NCBI GenBank assembly: GCA_900548905.1
Contig: URMK01000022.1
Location: forward strand, 35,303-99,302
Origin: an uncultured Lachnospiraceae bacterium
GTDB lineage: Bacteria > Bacillota > Clostridia > Lachnospirales > Lachnospiraceae
Length of the DNA stretch: 64,000 nt
Direction of reading: 5' to 3'
Shown: positions 36,220-45,298 of the stretch, piece by piece
Position numbering within the stretch: the stretch's first letter is position 1
Layout: each line of letters begins with the position of its first letter
Program-made: the position numbers and the translations under genes
The notes under the pieces: generated by a model
Database searches by the model: none
Told to the model about the DNA's origin: nothing
Seen by the model: the letters and a program-made list of their open reading frames with translations, nothing else

Positions 36220-36539
36220 ATAAATACCACCGTCGTCATAACCAGAATCACTGTCAATATAGCTATCACTTCAAAATAATACAGCCCCCATTGCAGCCTC
36301 TGGCGTATTTTTACATGGCTCTCCGCAGTTTGCAGTCTTGCGGAAAGCTCATCATTTAAATTAAAAGCGTCTCCGTCCTCCAGCCGTTCCATTCCCACCG
36401 TAACCAGAAACTGAATGCTCAGCTCCTCCTTACAGGACGGACACTTTTTTACATGCTCCAGGAATTGTTTTGCCGCCCTGGTTTCCATCTCTCCTTTAAT
36501 AAAATCGGGAATCAGTTTTTCCGCCTGTTTACAGTCCAT
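36216..36539 (-). CDS. Membrane-anchored zinc-finger protein (zf-HC2 / anti-sigma-like)
   Basis: A 107-residue protein with an N-terminal zinc-finger region like anti-sigma factors: an early Cys (MDCKQ) and the HVKKCPSC motif (H-x3-C-x2-C). One C-terminal membrane helix follows (about 83-105). Such proteins sequester ECF sigma factors, yet no sigma gene is nearby. Its stop overlaps the polA start. Start at 36539 after AAGGAGG. The role is unknown. Confidence 0.8.
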   Translation of the reverse strand: MDCKQAEKLIPDFIKGEMETRAAKQFLEHVKKCPSCKEELSIQFLVTVGMERLEDGDAFNLNDELSARLQTAESHVKIRQRLQWGLYYFEVIAILTVILVMTTVVFI

Positions 36540-36649
36540 CCGGACGGCCTCCTTCCTTTTAACCATGCAGGAAACCTAAGTATAGTTTCCTCCACTCTTA
36601 TATTAATATATACTAAAACAGGAAGATATAAAAGATTTTTCTGAAAAAA

Positions 36650-36692
36650 GACAAAAAAATAAGAGAGTAAACCCCATAGTAGCTTTACTCCC
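36650..36692 (-). terminator. Terminator of the nag/PTS operon
   Basis: A 9-bp stem (GGGAGTAAA/TTTACTCTC, one G-U) followed by TTATTTTTTTG on the minus strand, about 105 bp after the nagA stop. Confidence 0.8.
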
Positions 36693-36798
36693 TTATATAC
36701 CTGAACCATTCGATTTATATTATGCAAAATTATTTATTTTTTCTTTCATGCGGCTTATTTCGTTAGTATAGCATGACCAATAAGCAAAGTCCATCCCA

Positions 36799-37938
36799 TT
36801 ACAGCATCCTTTTTCCTCTGCAGTAGGTCTGTACCACATCGTAATTATCTTCCAGTACCACAATATCCGCATCATAGCCAACCACCAGCCGGCCTTTACG
36901 GTCATCCACACCCAGGCATCTGGCAGGATTCAGTGTACAGGAGTTTATTGCCGTATCCAGGGGGATCAGCGCATTTTCCACCAGGATTTTCAGGCCCTTG
37001 TTCATATTCAGGGTACTTCCTGCTATTGTATCGGTTCCCTTCAGCCTGGCAAGACCGTCTTCGCCGATTTCAATATCATGGCCGCCCAGCTGGTAACTTC
37101 CGCCGGGAGGGCAATGCTTTGCCCGGAGGGAATCGCTCACCATAATTCCGTAATCCCTGCCTTTTGCCTGGAAATAGTTGTTTAAAGCAGCCAGATGGGA
37201 ATGGCAGCCGTCACAGATAATTTCACCGTAAATATCCCTGACGCGGAAAGCCGTGCCCACCAGGCCGGGTTTCCTGTGGTGATAGGGTGTCATTCCGTTA
37301 TATACATGGGTCATGCTGGTGGCTCCATTGGCAATCCCCAGCATAGCCTGCTCATAAGTGGCGGAGGAATGCCCCATGCTTACCACCACACCGGTTTCCC
37401 TGCAGTATCGGGTCAGAGCAAAATCCTTGTCATGCTCAGGAGCCATGGTAATATACTTTATCAGGCCTTCCGCCGCATCCTGGTACTTTTTAAACTGTTC
37501 AACCGCTGCCGTAGCAATAGCCTCCGGCGGCTGTGCGCCTTTGTATTCCATATCCAGATAGGGGCCTTCAAAATGAACCCCCAGGATTTCCGCGCCTTCA
37601 TAACCTTCCTTAACAACTGCGGCCACATTTGCAAGCGCTTTGGCCAGCACCTCCGGCATTTGGGTAACCGTGGTAGGAAGAATGGCGGTAACGCCTTCCT
37701 CCGGAATACGCTTCATCCAGTCACGCAGGCCTTCCGGATCGGCATCATTCGTATCAAAACCATAGGCACCATGGGTGTGAACATCGATAAATCCGGGAAG
37801 AATACGTTTTTCCCCATAATCTTCATCTGCGTCTTTTGTACCATAAGGGAGGATATCCGTTATTTTCCCGTCCTTTATTTCCAGCTGCATGGCAAGAAAC
37901 TGTCCGGCTATCCATACCCGTTTACTTTGTATTACCAT
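36799..37938 (-). CDS. nagA: N-acetylglucosamine-6-phosphate deacetylase
   Basis: A 379-residue amidohydrolase producing glucosamine 6-phosphate and acetate. Metal and substrate motifs are FIDVHTHGAYG, VHFEGPYLD, GHSSATYEQ and CTLNPARCLG. AAGGAGG precedes the ATG. It lies 36 bp after nagB at the end of the amino-sugar PTS cluster; the acetate released joins the pool handled by AckA. Confidence 0.96.
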   Translation of the reverse strand: MVIQSKRVWIAGQFLAMQLEIKDGKITDILPYGTKDADEDYGEKRILPGFIDVHTHGAYGFDTNDADPEGLRDWMKRIPEEGVTAILPTTVTQMPEVLAKALANVAAVVKEGYEGAEILGVHFEGPYLDMEYKGAQPPEAIATAAVEQFKKYQDAAEGLIKYITMAPEHDKDFALTRYCRETGVVVSMGHSSATYEQAMLGIANGATSMTHVYNGMTPYHHRKPGLVGTAFRVRDIYGEIICDGCHSHLAALNNYFQAKGRDYGIMVSDSLRAKHCPPGGSYQLGGHDIEIGEDGLARLKGTDTIAGSTLNMNKGLKILVENALIPLDTAINSCTLNPARCLGVDDRKGRLVVGYDADIVVLEDNYDVVQTYCRGKRML

Positions 37939-37974
37939 TAAAATATCCTCCTTGAATGCTTTGGGAAGGTTCTG

Positions 37975-38700
37975 TCAGATTTTGGAAAGAGCAGCCTCAT
38001 CCGCCACAACTATCACATCATTGTGAAGCTGAAGAACAGATGCCGGCACCTTGGGCGTTACCGGCCCGAAGAAAGCCTTCTTAACAATTTCTGCCTTATC
38101 TTCCCCGCTTACTACCACCAGTACCTTCTTAGCCTGCATAATGGTTTTAATTCCCATGGTATAAGCCTGCTTGGGAACTTCATCATAGGATGCGAAGAAA
38201 CGCTGGTTCGCCTTAATGGTGGATTCCGTCAGATCCACACAATGTGTTTCCAGTTCAAAGCTGTCAGCAGGCTCATTAAAACCGATATGGCCATTATGGC
38301 CCAGCCCGAGCAGCTGGAGATCAACACCTCCCACCGAAGCAATCACCCTGTTATAGTCCGCGCATGCTTTTGTACTGTCCGGTTCGGTTCCGTCAGGAAG
38401 GTGCGTTCTTTCCTTATTAATATTTACATGTTTGAAAAGATTATCATTCATAAAATAATAATAGCTCTGGTCATTATCCCTGGTAAGCCCCTTGTATTCA
38501 TCCAGATTAACGGAGGTAACCTCTGAAAAATCCAGATCCCCTTTATTGTACCATTCCACAAGCTGCTTATAGGTTCCCACAGGAGTGGAACCGGTAGCAA
38601 GCCCCAGTACGCAATCAGGCTTCATAATAACCTGGGCGGAAATAATGTTGGCAGCTTTCCTGCTCATGTCCTTATAATCCTTGGCTTTGATAATTTTCAT
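37975..38700 (-). CDS. nagB: Glucosamine-6-phosphate deaminase
   Basis: A 241-residue enzyme converting glucosamine 6-phosphate to fructose 6-phosphate and ammonia. LGLATGSTPVG binds phosphate, and LLGLGHNGHIGFNEP holds the catalytic residues. AGAAGGAG precedes the ATG. Its 207-bp upstream spacer contains two hairpins and a TATAAT at -10 position but no good -35. Confidence 0.96.
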   Translation of the reverse strand: MKIIKAKDYKDMSRKAANIISAQVIMKPDCVLGLATGSTPVGTYKQLVEWYNKGDLDFSEVTSVNLDEYKGLTRDNDQSYYYFMNDNLFKHVNINKERTHLPDGTEPDSTKACADYNRVIASVGGVDLQLLGLGHNGHIGFNEPADSFELETHCVDLTESTIKANQRFFASYDEVPKQAYTMGIKTIMQAKKVLVVVSGEDKAEIVKKAFFGPVTPKVPASVLQLHNDVIVVADEAALSKI

Positions 38701-38766
38701 ATTTACTGCTCCTTCTCATGAATTTAGTATATACATTTCTTTTACATTATAAACTATTATACAGCC

Positions 38767-38862
38767 GGGCTCCAGACTGTTCTATGTACAATCTGGTCTT
38801 TTTTTAACCATATTTGTCCGAAAAGCTTTATAACCAAATTCGGAAGCTCCTGTAACGGAGCT
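38767..38862. other. Two hairpins in the EIICB-nagB spacer
   Basis: A perfect stem GGAAGCTCC/GGAGCTTCC (loop GTTACA or its complement) lies near 38840-38867. A 9-bp stem CCAGACTGT/ACAATCTGG lies near 38772-38796, followed on the plus strand by TCTTTTTTT. The second looks like a terminator for plus-strand (antisense) transcripts. Either may set the relative level of nagBA against the PTS genes. Confidence 0.45.
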
Positions 38863-38907
38863 TCCGACTGTGCTAGGCAGGAAATTTTTGGTTCCGAATT
38901 GCTTTTT

Positions 38908-40365
38908 TTAAAGCATTTTCTTCATTTCATCCGCTACAAACTGAACCTTGGTCCCTACGATTACCTGAACGGATGTCTTGCTGGGTCTGATAATACCTGC
39001 GACACCTGCTGATTTAATCTTCTTTTCATCAACCTTGGTGTAGTCTTTAATTTCGAAACGAAGTCTAGTAATACAGTTATCCAGCGATTTTACGTTATCT
39101 TTGCCTCCGATACCTTCCAGAACTACCTTGGCAACCGCTGTAAAGTCGTTATTGGATAGAACCACGCTCTTTTCGGCTTCCAGATCATCATCTTCACGGC
39201 CAGGTGTCTTAAGGTTAAATTTGGTGATAACAAAACGGAAAACAATATAATAAATGATACCTACCACAATACCAATCGGTATTACCAGCCAGGGATTCTC
39301 AGCCAAAGGTGTAAAGGAGCTGAGTACAAGGTCGATAGCACCACCGGAGAAGGAGAAACCTGCTCTGATGGGGAGCGCCACGGTAATACCAGCTGTAATA
39401 CCTGCTAATAATGCATGAACAAGATACAGTCCGGGAGCCAGGAACATGAATGAGAACTCAATAGGCTCTGTTACACCAGTGAAGAAGGAACAGAATGCCG
39501 CGGATGCAAGCAGACCGTAAACGATTTTCTTCTTATTGGATTTTGCTGTGTGGTACATTGCCAGACAGGCAGCGGGAAGACCGAACATCATGAACGGGAA
39601 GAATCCTGTCATGTACATACCAGTCTGTCCGTAAACACCTGTATTCCCCCAGAAGTTTCCGAGGTCGTTAATTCCTGCAACGTCGAACCAGAATACGGAG
39701 TTCAGCGCATGATGCAGACCGAAAGGAATCAGCAGGCGGTTGAAGAATGCGTAAATACCGGCACCTACAGCGCCCATTCCCAGGAAGCTTTCTCCCAGTT
39801 TAACCAGTCCTGTGTAAAGCAGAGGCCATACAAAGAACAGGATTGCGGAAGCAATGATAGAAAACATTGCCGTTACGATTGCTACCGCACGTTTGCCGCT
39901 GAAGAAAGAAAGCGCGTCGGGAAGCTTGGTTCCTTTAAATTTGTTGTAACAGGTTGCACCAATCAAACCGGCCAGGATACCGATAAACTGGTTATTGATT
40001 TTCCCGAATGCGGGATTAGCGTCCGCGCCGGTCAGACCAGCAACGGTTCCGGAGCTGAGCAGTGTGGTTATCATCAGGAAAGATACCAGACCTGCCAGAC
40101 CTGCCGTGCCGTCATTGTCATCAGACATACCGACACCAACTCCAATGGCAAAAAGCCATGCCATGTTATCAATCAGAGCACCACCGGCTTTAATCAGGAA
40201 CAAACCGATAGTATAGGCAACACCGCCCGCAGTAAAGCCGGCAACCTCTCCTGCCATTGCGGCAGGTGCCAAAATGTATCCAATGCCCATCAGGATACCG
40301 CAGACCGGCAGACAAGCAACCGGCAGCATTAAGGATTTACCTAATCTTTGCAAATACTTCATCAT
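38908..40365 (-). CDS. PTS N-acetylglucosamine/glucose-type EIICB component
   Basis: A 485-residue sugar permease. The EIIC membrane domain (about 1-385) has multiple helices with FNRLLIPFGLHHALN and FFTGVTEPIEFSFMFLAP. The C-terminal EIIB domain holds the phosphorylated Cys in SLDNCITRLRFEIKD. It lacks an EIIA domain, which is encoded separately as crr in the same cluster. Neighbouring nagA and nagB point to N-acetylglucosamine or glucosamine; glucose cannot be excluded. Confidence 0.9.
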   Translation of the reverse strand: MMKYLQRLGKSLMLPVACLPVCGILMGIGYILAPAAMAGEVAGFTAGGVAYTIGLFLIKAGGALIDNMAWLFAIGVGVGMSDDNDGTAGLAGLVSFLMITTLLSSGTVAGLTGADANPAFGKINNQFIGILAGLIGATCYNKFKGTKLPDALSFFSGKRAVAIVTAMFSIIASAILFFVWPLLYTGLVKLGESFLGMGAVGAGIYAFFNRLLIPFGLHHALNSVFWFDVAGINDLGNFWGNTGVYGQTGMYMTGFFPFMMFGLPAACLAMYHTAKSNKKKIVYGLLASAAFCSFFTGVTEPIEFSFMFLAPGLYLVHALLAGITAGITVALPIRAGFSFSGGAIDLVLSSFTPLAENPWLVIPIGIVVGIIYYIVFRFVITKFNLKTPGREDDDLEAEKSVVLSNNDFTAVAKVVLEGIGGKDNVKSLDNCITRLRFEIKDYTKVDEKKIKSAGVAGIIRPSKTSVQVIVGTKVQFVADEMKKML

Positions 40366-40461
40366 AATTAAAAATGCCCCCTTCTTTTTCTGTTCCGCCC
40401 TAGCTACAGAACATTTTCTTTATTCAAAAGGAATTCTCCTTCCTTCAGAATACAACTTGGT

Positions 40462-40719
40462 TTACAGATTTTCCTTCATGAAGGCTTCCAGCGCTTCCGC
40501 CGCCGCATCTTCATCCGGTCCCTCAATAGTAAAGGTAACCGTCTGGCCCTGTTTTACAGCCATCATCATCAGGGACATAATCTTCTTTGCGTCCCCTTTC
40601 TTGGTTCCGTTATCCACAGTAACCGTGCTTGCAAATTCTGCCGCTTTCTTTACCAGAAGCCCTGCAGGTCTTGCATGGATCCCCAGTTCATCCGTAATTG
40701 TATACTTGAATTCTTTCAT
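40462..40719 (-). CDS. ptsH: Phosphocarrier protein HPr
   Basis: An 85-residue HPr. The active-site His is in LGIHARPAG, and the Ser46 region KKIMSLMMM is present, so HPr kinase and CcpA-type catabolite control are possible. Start chosen at the ATG at 40719 after a GGAAGGGAG site, giving the standard N-terminus. Confidence 0.97.
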   Translation of the reverse strand: MKEFKYTITDELGIHARPAGLLVKKAAEFASTVTVDNGTKKGDAKKIMSLMMMAVKQGQTVTFTIEGPDEDAAAEALEAFMKENL

Positions 40720-40807
40720 GTAAATCTCTCCCTTCCTAATCATATCTATTCTAACCATGTCCGTTACGTACGAACCATGGCAGATACCTTACCATACAGA
40801 CTTCGGC

Positions 40808-42424
40808 CTATAAATCTCTTACCGCTTTTCTCACACTCAGTACATAAGTGGGGGACACAGACAACTCATCCACGCCCATATCCACAAACGTCTTTGTAAG
40901 TGTAGTGTCACTGCCCAGCTCACCGCAGATGCCAACCCAAATCCCTGCTTTATGGCCATTTTCCACAGTCATCCGAATCAGCCTGAGGACCGCTTCATGA
41001 TGGGAATCATAGAAATCATCCAGATTCTGGTTCTGCCTGTCAATAGCCAGCGTATACTGAGTCAGGTCATTCGTACCAATACTGAAGAACTCCACTTCCT
41101 TTGCCAGTTCATCACTGATGACCGCAGCTGCCGGTGTCTCCACCATAATCCCCAGTTCCACACGGTTGAAGCTGATTCCTTCTTTGGTAAGTTCGTTTTT
41201 AACCTCTTCCACTATTTTCTTGATTTTCCTGATTTCTCCTACAGAAATAATCATAGGGAACATTATCGCCGCAGTACCGAAGGCAGAAGCCCTGTATATA
41301 GCCCGCAGCTGCGTTTTAAAAACTTCCGGTCTTTCCAGGCAGATACGTATCGCCCGAAATCCCATTGCAGGATTCTCTTCCCGGGGAAGTTTAAAATAAT
41401 CCACCTGCTTATCGGCCCCTATGTCCAGGGTACGGATTATTACCTTTTTCCCTTCCATTCTGGAAAGTACTTCCTTATATATAAGAAACTGTTCTTCCTC
41501 CGTCGGATAATCTTCCCTTCCCAGGTAGATGAACTCACTCCGGAAAAGACCGATTCCGCCAGCATCCGATTCCAGTACCTTATCCACATCCGAAACATTT
41601 CCAATATTGGCATATAAATTAATTCTGCGGCCGTCAGAGGTTACGTTATCCTTGCCCTTAAGTTCCCGGAGGGCCGTACGCTCTTTTTCGTATTCCATCT
41701 TTTTCTGTACCATTCTTTCCAGAACATCCTCATCCGGATTGATGATAATGGTGCCGCCGAACCCATCCACAACAGCTTTTGCCCCGTTATATTCTTCCAG
41801 GAGCGCCACATCCGTCTGTACCAGTGCGGGAATATTCATGGAACGGGCCAGTATTGCCGTATGGGAATTGGTGGATCCATGCTTGGTTACAATAGCGAGT
41901 ATTTTGCTTTTATCCATCTGCACCGTTTCACTTGGCGAAAGGTCATCCGCCAGCAGTATTACCGGTTCCTCAGATACAATCCCTTCTTCACCGACACCCG
42001 CCAGTACCCGGATCAGACGTTTTGAGATATCCAGCACATCTGCCGAACGGGCTTTCATATAGTCATCGTCCATACCAGCAAAAACACCTGCAAAATTGTC
42101 ACCCGTAAGGCTTACTGCATACTCTGCATTCATTTTTTCATCCCGGATCATGCCGCGTATGGAATCCAGATAATCCTCATCTTCCAGCATCATCTTATGC
42201 ACATCAAAGATCATGGCCTGCTCTTCTCCGGCTTCCGCAAGTGCTTTCTGATAAAGCTCTTCCAGCTGGCTACCGGCAGTTACCCTGGCCTTTTCCAGCC
42301 TCTCCGCTTCCGCTTCCGGATTTTCTACCGTTTCCTGCTTCAGGACATACTCCTGCTTTTTATACAGATATATTCTTCCTATGGCAATTCCTTTTAATAC
42401 ACTTTTGCCGGAACATTTAATCAT
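40808..42424 (-). CDS. ptsI: PTS enzyme I
   Basis: A 538-residue phosphoenolpyruvate-protein phosphotransferase. The phosphorylated His is in HGSTNSHTAILAR, and the C-terminal PEP domain shows FRSEFIYLGR and the EFFSIGTNDLTQY segment. It phosphorylates HPr, encoded next. Start at 42424 after GGGAGG. Confidence 0.97.
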   Translation of the reverse strand: MIKCSGKSVLKGIAIGRIYLYKKQEYVLKQETVENPEAEAERLEKARVTAGSQLEELYQKALAEAGEEQAMIFDVHKMMLEDEDYLDSIRGMIRDEKMNAEYAVSLTGDNFAGVFAGMDDDYMKARSADVLDISKRLIRVLAGVGEEGIVSEEPVILLADDLSPSETVQMDKSKILAIVTKHGSTNSHTAILARSMNIPALVQTDVALLEEYNGAKAVVDGFGGTIIINPDEDVLERMVQKKMEYEKERTALRELKGKDNVTSDGRRINLYANIGNVSDVDKVLESDAGGIGLFRSEFIYLGREDYPTEEEQFLIYKEVLSRMEGKKVIIRTLDIGADKQVDYFKLPREENPAMGFRAIRICLERPEVFKTQLRAIYRASAFGTAAIMFPMIISVGEIRKIKKIVEEVKNELTKEGISFNRVELGIMVETPAAAVISDELAKEVEFFSIGTNDLTQYTLAIDRQNQNLDDFYDSHHEAVLRLIRMTVENGHKAGIWVGICGELGSDTTLTKTFVDMGVDELSVSPTYVLSVRKAVRDL

Positions 42425-42442
42425 GGTTATTCCTCCCAAATT

Positions 42443-42925
42443 TTATTTGGTTATTTCCAGACAATCATCGCCGGGTTTTACCGTTTTTCCGGTCTTACCC
42501 TCAACAGAAGCATAATCCGTTGTATTGCAGATAATCATGGGGGTAATAACATCGTAGCCGGCAGCCTTAATCTGTTCGATATCCGCTTCTATCAGCAAAT
42601 CCCCTTTGCTTACTTTATCGCCGGCGTTTGCGCGGATGGTAAAATGCTGTCCGTTCAGCTTAACCGTATCCAGCCCGATATGAATCAGGACCTCCACACC
42701 GTCCTCCGTGGTAAGGCCCAGCGCATGGCCCGTGGGGAATACCGTACTTATTTCTCCGTTGGCCGGTGCGTAAACCTTTCCGTCGGCAGGAACAATCGCT
42801 ATCCCTTTCCCAAGTATCTCTTCGCTGAATGTAGGGTCATTCACCTGCTTGAGGGAAACGCATTCCCCTTCCAGCGGCGCTCCGAGAACAATTCCTTTTT
42901 TCTTAAAAACATCGAATAATCCCAT
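42443..42925 (-). CDS. crr: PTS glucose-family EIIA component
   Basis: A 160-residue EIIA of the Glc family. The active-site His lies in VEVLIHIGLDTVKLNG, with HFTIRANAGDKVSKGD downstream. It would hand phosphate from HPr to the EIICB protein. The gene sits between the antiterminator gene and ptsI. Confidence 0.94.
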   Translation of the reverse strand: MGLFDVFKKKGIVLGAPLEGECVSLKQVNDPTFSEEILGKGIAIVPADGKVYAPANGEISTVFPTGHALGLTTEDGVEVLIHIGLDTVKLNGQHFTIRANAGDKVSKGDLLIEADIEQIKAAGYDVITPMIICNTTDYASVEGKTGKTVKPGDDCLEITK

Positions 42926-42953
42926 CTTCTTCCATCCCTTCTTTTTTGACTGA

Positions 42954-43811
42954 TTATTTTCTATTATTCTGCATGATATCTGTAAAACTACCGGCCTGTT
43001 TCAGCTGAAGGGCCAGATAAATCTGTTCTTCCCCGGTCATTTCACAGCCGTACTGCTCTTTAACATGGTTTTTCACCTTCTCCGCCAGTTCATACTCCCT
43101 GCTGCAATGATTCCTTACAAATTCCCGGAACACTTCATCCTCCCTGCCTTCCACAGGAGGAAGGAGCAGCATGCGGTGAGCAAGGAATTTCAGATTGGAC
43201 GCCAGTCTGTCCCTGTAAAGGGAATCCTCCGGCGGAAGGTACAGGCTCCCCTCAAGAATCTGCATCATATCCTGGATCATATTGGTCATGGCCCATGTAT
43301 CCCGGACCTTGATATCAAATTCAGCATCCACCAGATGAATGGCTATGGAAGCCGCTTCATCATCCGGCAGGCGGATCCCCGTCCGTTCTTCAATCAGACA
43401 GAGTGCATGCATTCCAATTCCGAACTCCTGGGGATAAAACCGTTTAATTTCACGGTAAAGGGCATTGGAAAAATCCATTCCGTCTTTAAAGCGTTCTATG
43501 GCAAATCCGATATGATCGGTTAGCGTTAAGTACACATTCTGGCTTAGCTTGGTATTGAGATTTTTTCTTGCATAGGAAATAATATCCGCAGATACCTGTA
43601 TATATTCCAACGGCATGCTGGCAAGCAAGTCTTTGAAGCGTTCCCGCACATCCTTACTTTCCAGACGGAATATTTTTTCGATGCCATCCTCCGCCACTTC
43701 CTGCCCTGTTTTTTTCTGAAAGCCAAGGCCGCGGCCCATAATAATTATTTCCTTACCCTCCTCATCCCAGGAGGATACCACGTTATTATTGATTATTTTT
43801 CCGATTATCAT
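42954..43811 (-). CDS. BglG/LicT/GlcT-type transcriptional antiterminator
   Basis: A 285-residue RNA-binding antiterminator. The N-terminal co-antiterminator domain (1-55: MIIGKIINNNVVSSWDEEGK) binds a RAT hairpin, and two PTS regulation domains follow with phosphorylatable His residues (for example LTDHIGFAIERF and SIAIHLVDAEF). It heads the cluster crr-ptsI-ptsH-EIICB-nagBA. A RAT site overlaps a terminator in its own leader, so it should control itself and the whole PTS operon in response to sugar flux. Confidence 0.93.
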   Translation of the reverse strand: MIIGKIINNNVVSSWDEEGKEIIIMGRGLGFQKKTGQEVAEDGIEKIFRLESKDVRERFKDLLASMPLEYIQVSADIISYARKNLNTKLSQNVYLTLTDHIGFAIERFKDGMDFSNALYREIKRFYPQEFGIGMHALCLIEERTGIRLPDDEAASIAIHLVDAEFDIKVRDTWAMTNMIQDMMQILEGSLYLPPEDSLYRDRLASNLKFLAHRMLLLPPVEGREDEVFREFVRNHCSREYELAEKVKNHVKEQYGCEMTGEEQIYLALQLKQAGSFTDIMQNNRK

Positions 43812-43912
43812 ACCTGTCCTCTGCTATGGAGATTTGAAGTATAATTCTGGGTTCAGGTTTCTCTTATGCTGTTAGCATTCCCAAAATGTCATCCGGAATG
43901 TAATTTGCTAAT

Positions 43913-43994
43913 AAAAAAAACCAAATCTTATAAGTTAACCTCATCAACCTGTACACAACGTACCTGCTGCGACTAACTTATAAAATCTGGTTTT
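43913..43994 (-). terminator. Leader terminator controlled by the antiterminator
   Basis: On the minus strand AAAACCAGATTTTATAAGTTA pairs over its whole length (two G-U pairs) with the matching arm 20-odd bases long at 43917-43937. A run of eight T follows. The proximal arm shares bases with the RAT at 43989-44016, the classic mutually exclusive arrangement. Confidence 0.9.
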
Positions 43995-44016
43995 GCCTGC
44001 CTGACAGTAACAACCC
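43989..44016 (-). promoter_or_regulatory. RAT (ribonucleic antiterminator) site
   Basis: The minus-strand RNA reads GGGTTGTTACTG, then TCAG, then GCAGGCAAAACC. This matches the LicT/SacY/GlcT antiterminator consensus and ends inside the terminator stem. Confidence 0.92.
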
Positions 44017-44050
44017 ACTCACTATTTATCTTGTTCCCTCAACTGAATTG

Positions 44051-44080
44051 AGCATATCAAACTTGACAATCAATGTCAAG
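44051..44080 (-). promoter_or_regulatory. Promoter and dyad upstream of the antiterminator operon
   Basis: TTGACA (44074-44079) and TATGCT (44051-44056) with a 17-bp spacer. A perfect 7-bp inverted repeat (CTTGACA and TGTCAAG, 44062-44080) covers the -35 and may be a repressor site. The 521-bp gap between the antiterminator gene and the next plus-strand gene holds this promoter, the RAT-terminator leader and a plus-strand promoter. Confidence 0.8.
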
Positions 44081-44280
44081 GGTATACAGGTAAATTCGTG
44101 TCATTTTCACAGATTTCAAGCCTTGTTTTTATGCATATCATCCAAATTGCGTTCTTTCCGGCAATCCTGTTTCTTCTGCTTATATATAAAATATCCAATC
44201 CTTCACTTTTGCATGCTATCACTTTCACGCAGCAGAGAAATATTCTTAAGAAAATTTTTCCGCTCATTCATTATGAATCA

Positions 44281-44289
44281 TGTTATAAT
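44281..44289 (+). promoter_or_regulatory. Extended -10 promoter of the first SGNH gene
   Basis: TGTTATAAT is an extended -10 element (TGnTATAAT) 44 bp before the start codon; no good -35 is visible. Confidence 0.5.
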
Positions 44290-44332
44290 AACAAGCATAG
44301 ACTTATACTAAAATAATCAGGTAGGAGTTCTC

Positions 44333-45298
44333 ATGAAAAAAAGAAAATCATCCGGTCATCTATTCGGCATAGGTGTTTTATGTCTGCTGTTTTTATGCGT
44401 AGCCGTTTTCAGCATTTTCTTTGTCTGCTGTAGCCGGCCTCCTGTCAGTACATCCGATGAAGAGAATGCTGCAGAAACGTTTTCAGAGATTAATAAAATG
44501 ACAGAGAATACAACACTCCAAACGGAAAATCCAATTTCATCCATTCAGGAATCCTCTGAAGCAAAGGAAGCGCGGAACCTCTCTGGGCTTAAGCTTTCTA
44601 TACTTGGGGACAGCATATCCACATTTGATGGCTATATACCGACCGATTATAATATTTTCTATCCTGGCAGCGGTGAGATTTCATCTGTGGAAAAAACATG
44701 GTGGTTCCAAGTCCTTTCCAATACCGGCATGGAATTGAATGCCAATGCTTCCTCTTCCAATACGGATGTATCCGGAGATTCCACCGATACTACAGGAAGT
44801 GCTCCCGGCTGCAGTTTTAAGAGAATTAATGATTTGACACCAGGGGATGATGGGCCTGCACCTGATATCCTTATTATTTTTATGGGAATAAACGATTTCC
44901 TGCGAAGTGTGGAATTAGGTGATTTTGTAACACCTGAGTTACAGCAAGAAGGTATCATTACAAATTTCTGCGATGCCTATGAATTAATGATTCAAAAACT
45001 CGCAGCCACCTTCCCAAATACACAAATTTATTTCTGTACGCTTTTGGAAACCAACGCCGGCGATACAGATGAACACCCTGATGAATTTCCGTCTACAAAT
45101 AAAAATGGAAATACTATCGCAGATTTTAATGCTGAAATAGCCACAATTGTTTCTTCTTATAATTATCCTGTAATTGATGTGCATAATTGCGGGATAACAT
45201 ATGATACATTAGGGGATTATACCAGTGATGGCACCCATCCTAATGCAGAGGGTGCCCGCCTTATAGGGGAATATATTACCAATGCCTTACTATATTAA
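44333..45298 (+). CDS. Secreted SGNH hydrolase (paralogue 1)
   Basis: A 321-residue exported SGNH/GDSL-type hydrolase. A signal or anchor segment (about 10-33, ending FFVCCS, possibly lipidated) is followed by a Ser/Glu-rich linker. The catalytic domain has LSILGDSISTF (nucleophile Ser), IIFMGINDFLR (Gly-x-Asn-Asp) and SDGTHPNAEGARL (Asp-x-x-His). The substrate is likely an acyl or acetyl ester of a carbohydrate outside the cell. It is closely similar to the next gene, pointing to local duplication. GTAGGAG precedes the ATG. Confidence 0.85.
   Translation: MKKRKSSGHLFGIGVLCLLFLCVAVFSIFFVCCSRPPVSTSDEENAAETFSEINKMTENTTLQTENPISSIQESSEAKEARNLSGLKLSILGDSISTFDGYIPTDYNIFYPGSGEISSVEKTWWFQVLSNTGMELNANASSSNTDVSGDSTDTTGSAPGCSFKRINDLTPGDDGPAPDILIIFMGINDFLRSVELGDFVTPELQQEGIITNFCDAYELMIQKLAATFPNTQIYFCTLLETNAGDTDEHPDEFPSTNKNGNTIADFNAEIATIVSSYNYPVIDVHNCGITYDTLGDYTSDGTHPNAEGARLIGEYITNALLY

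Noticed and set aside
44076..44316. Small open frames on both strands in the space before the first SGNH gene
   Set aside because: They overlap the promoter and leader of the antiterminator operon and have no ribosome site or recognisable protein.
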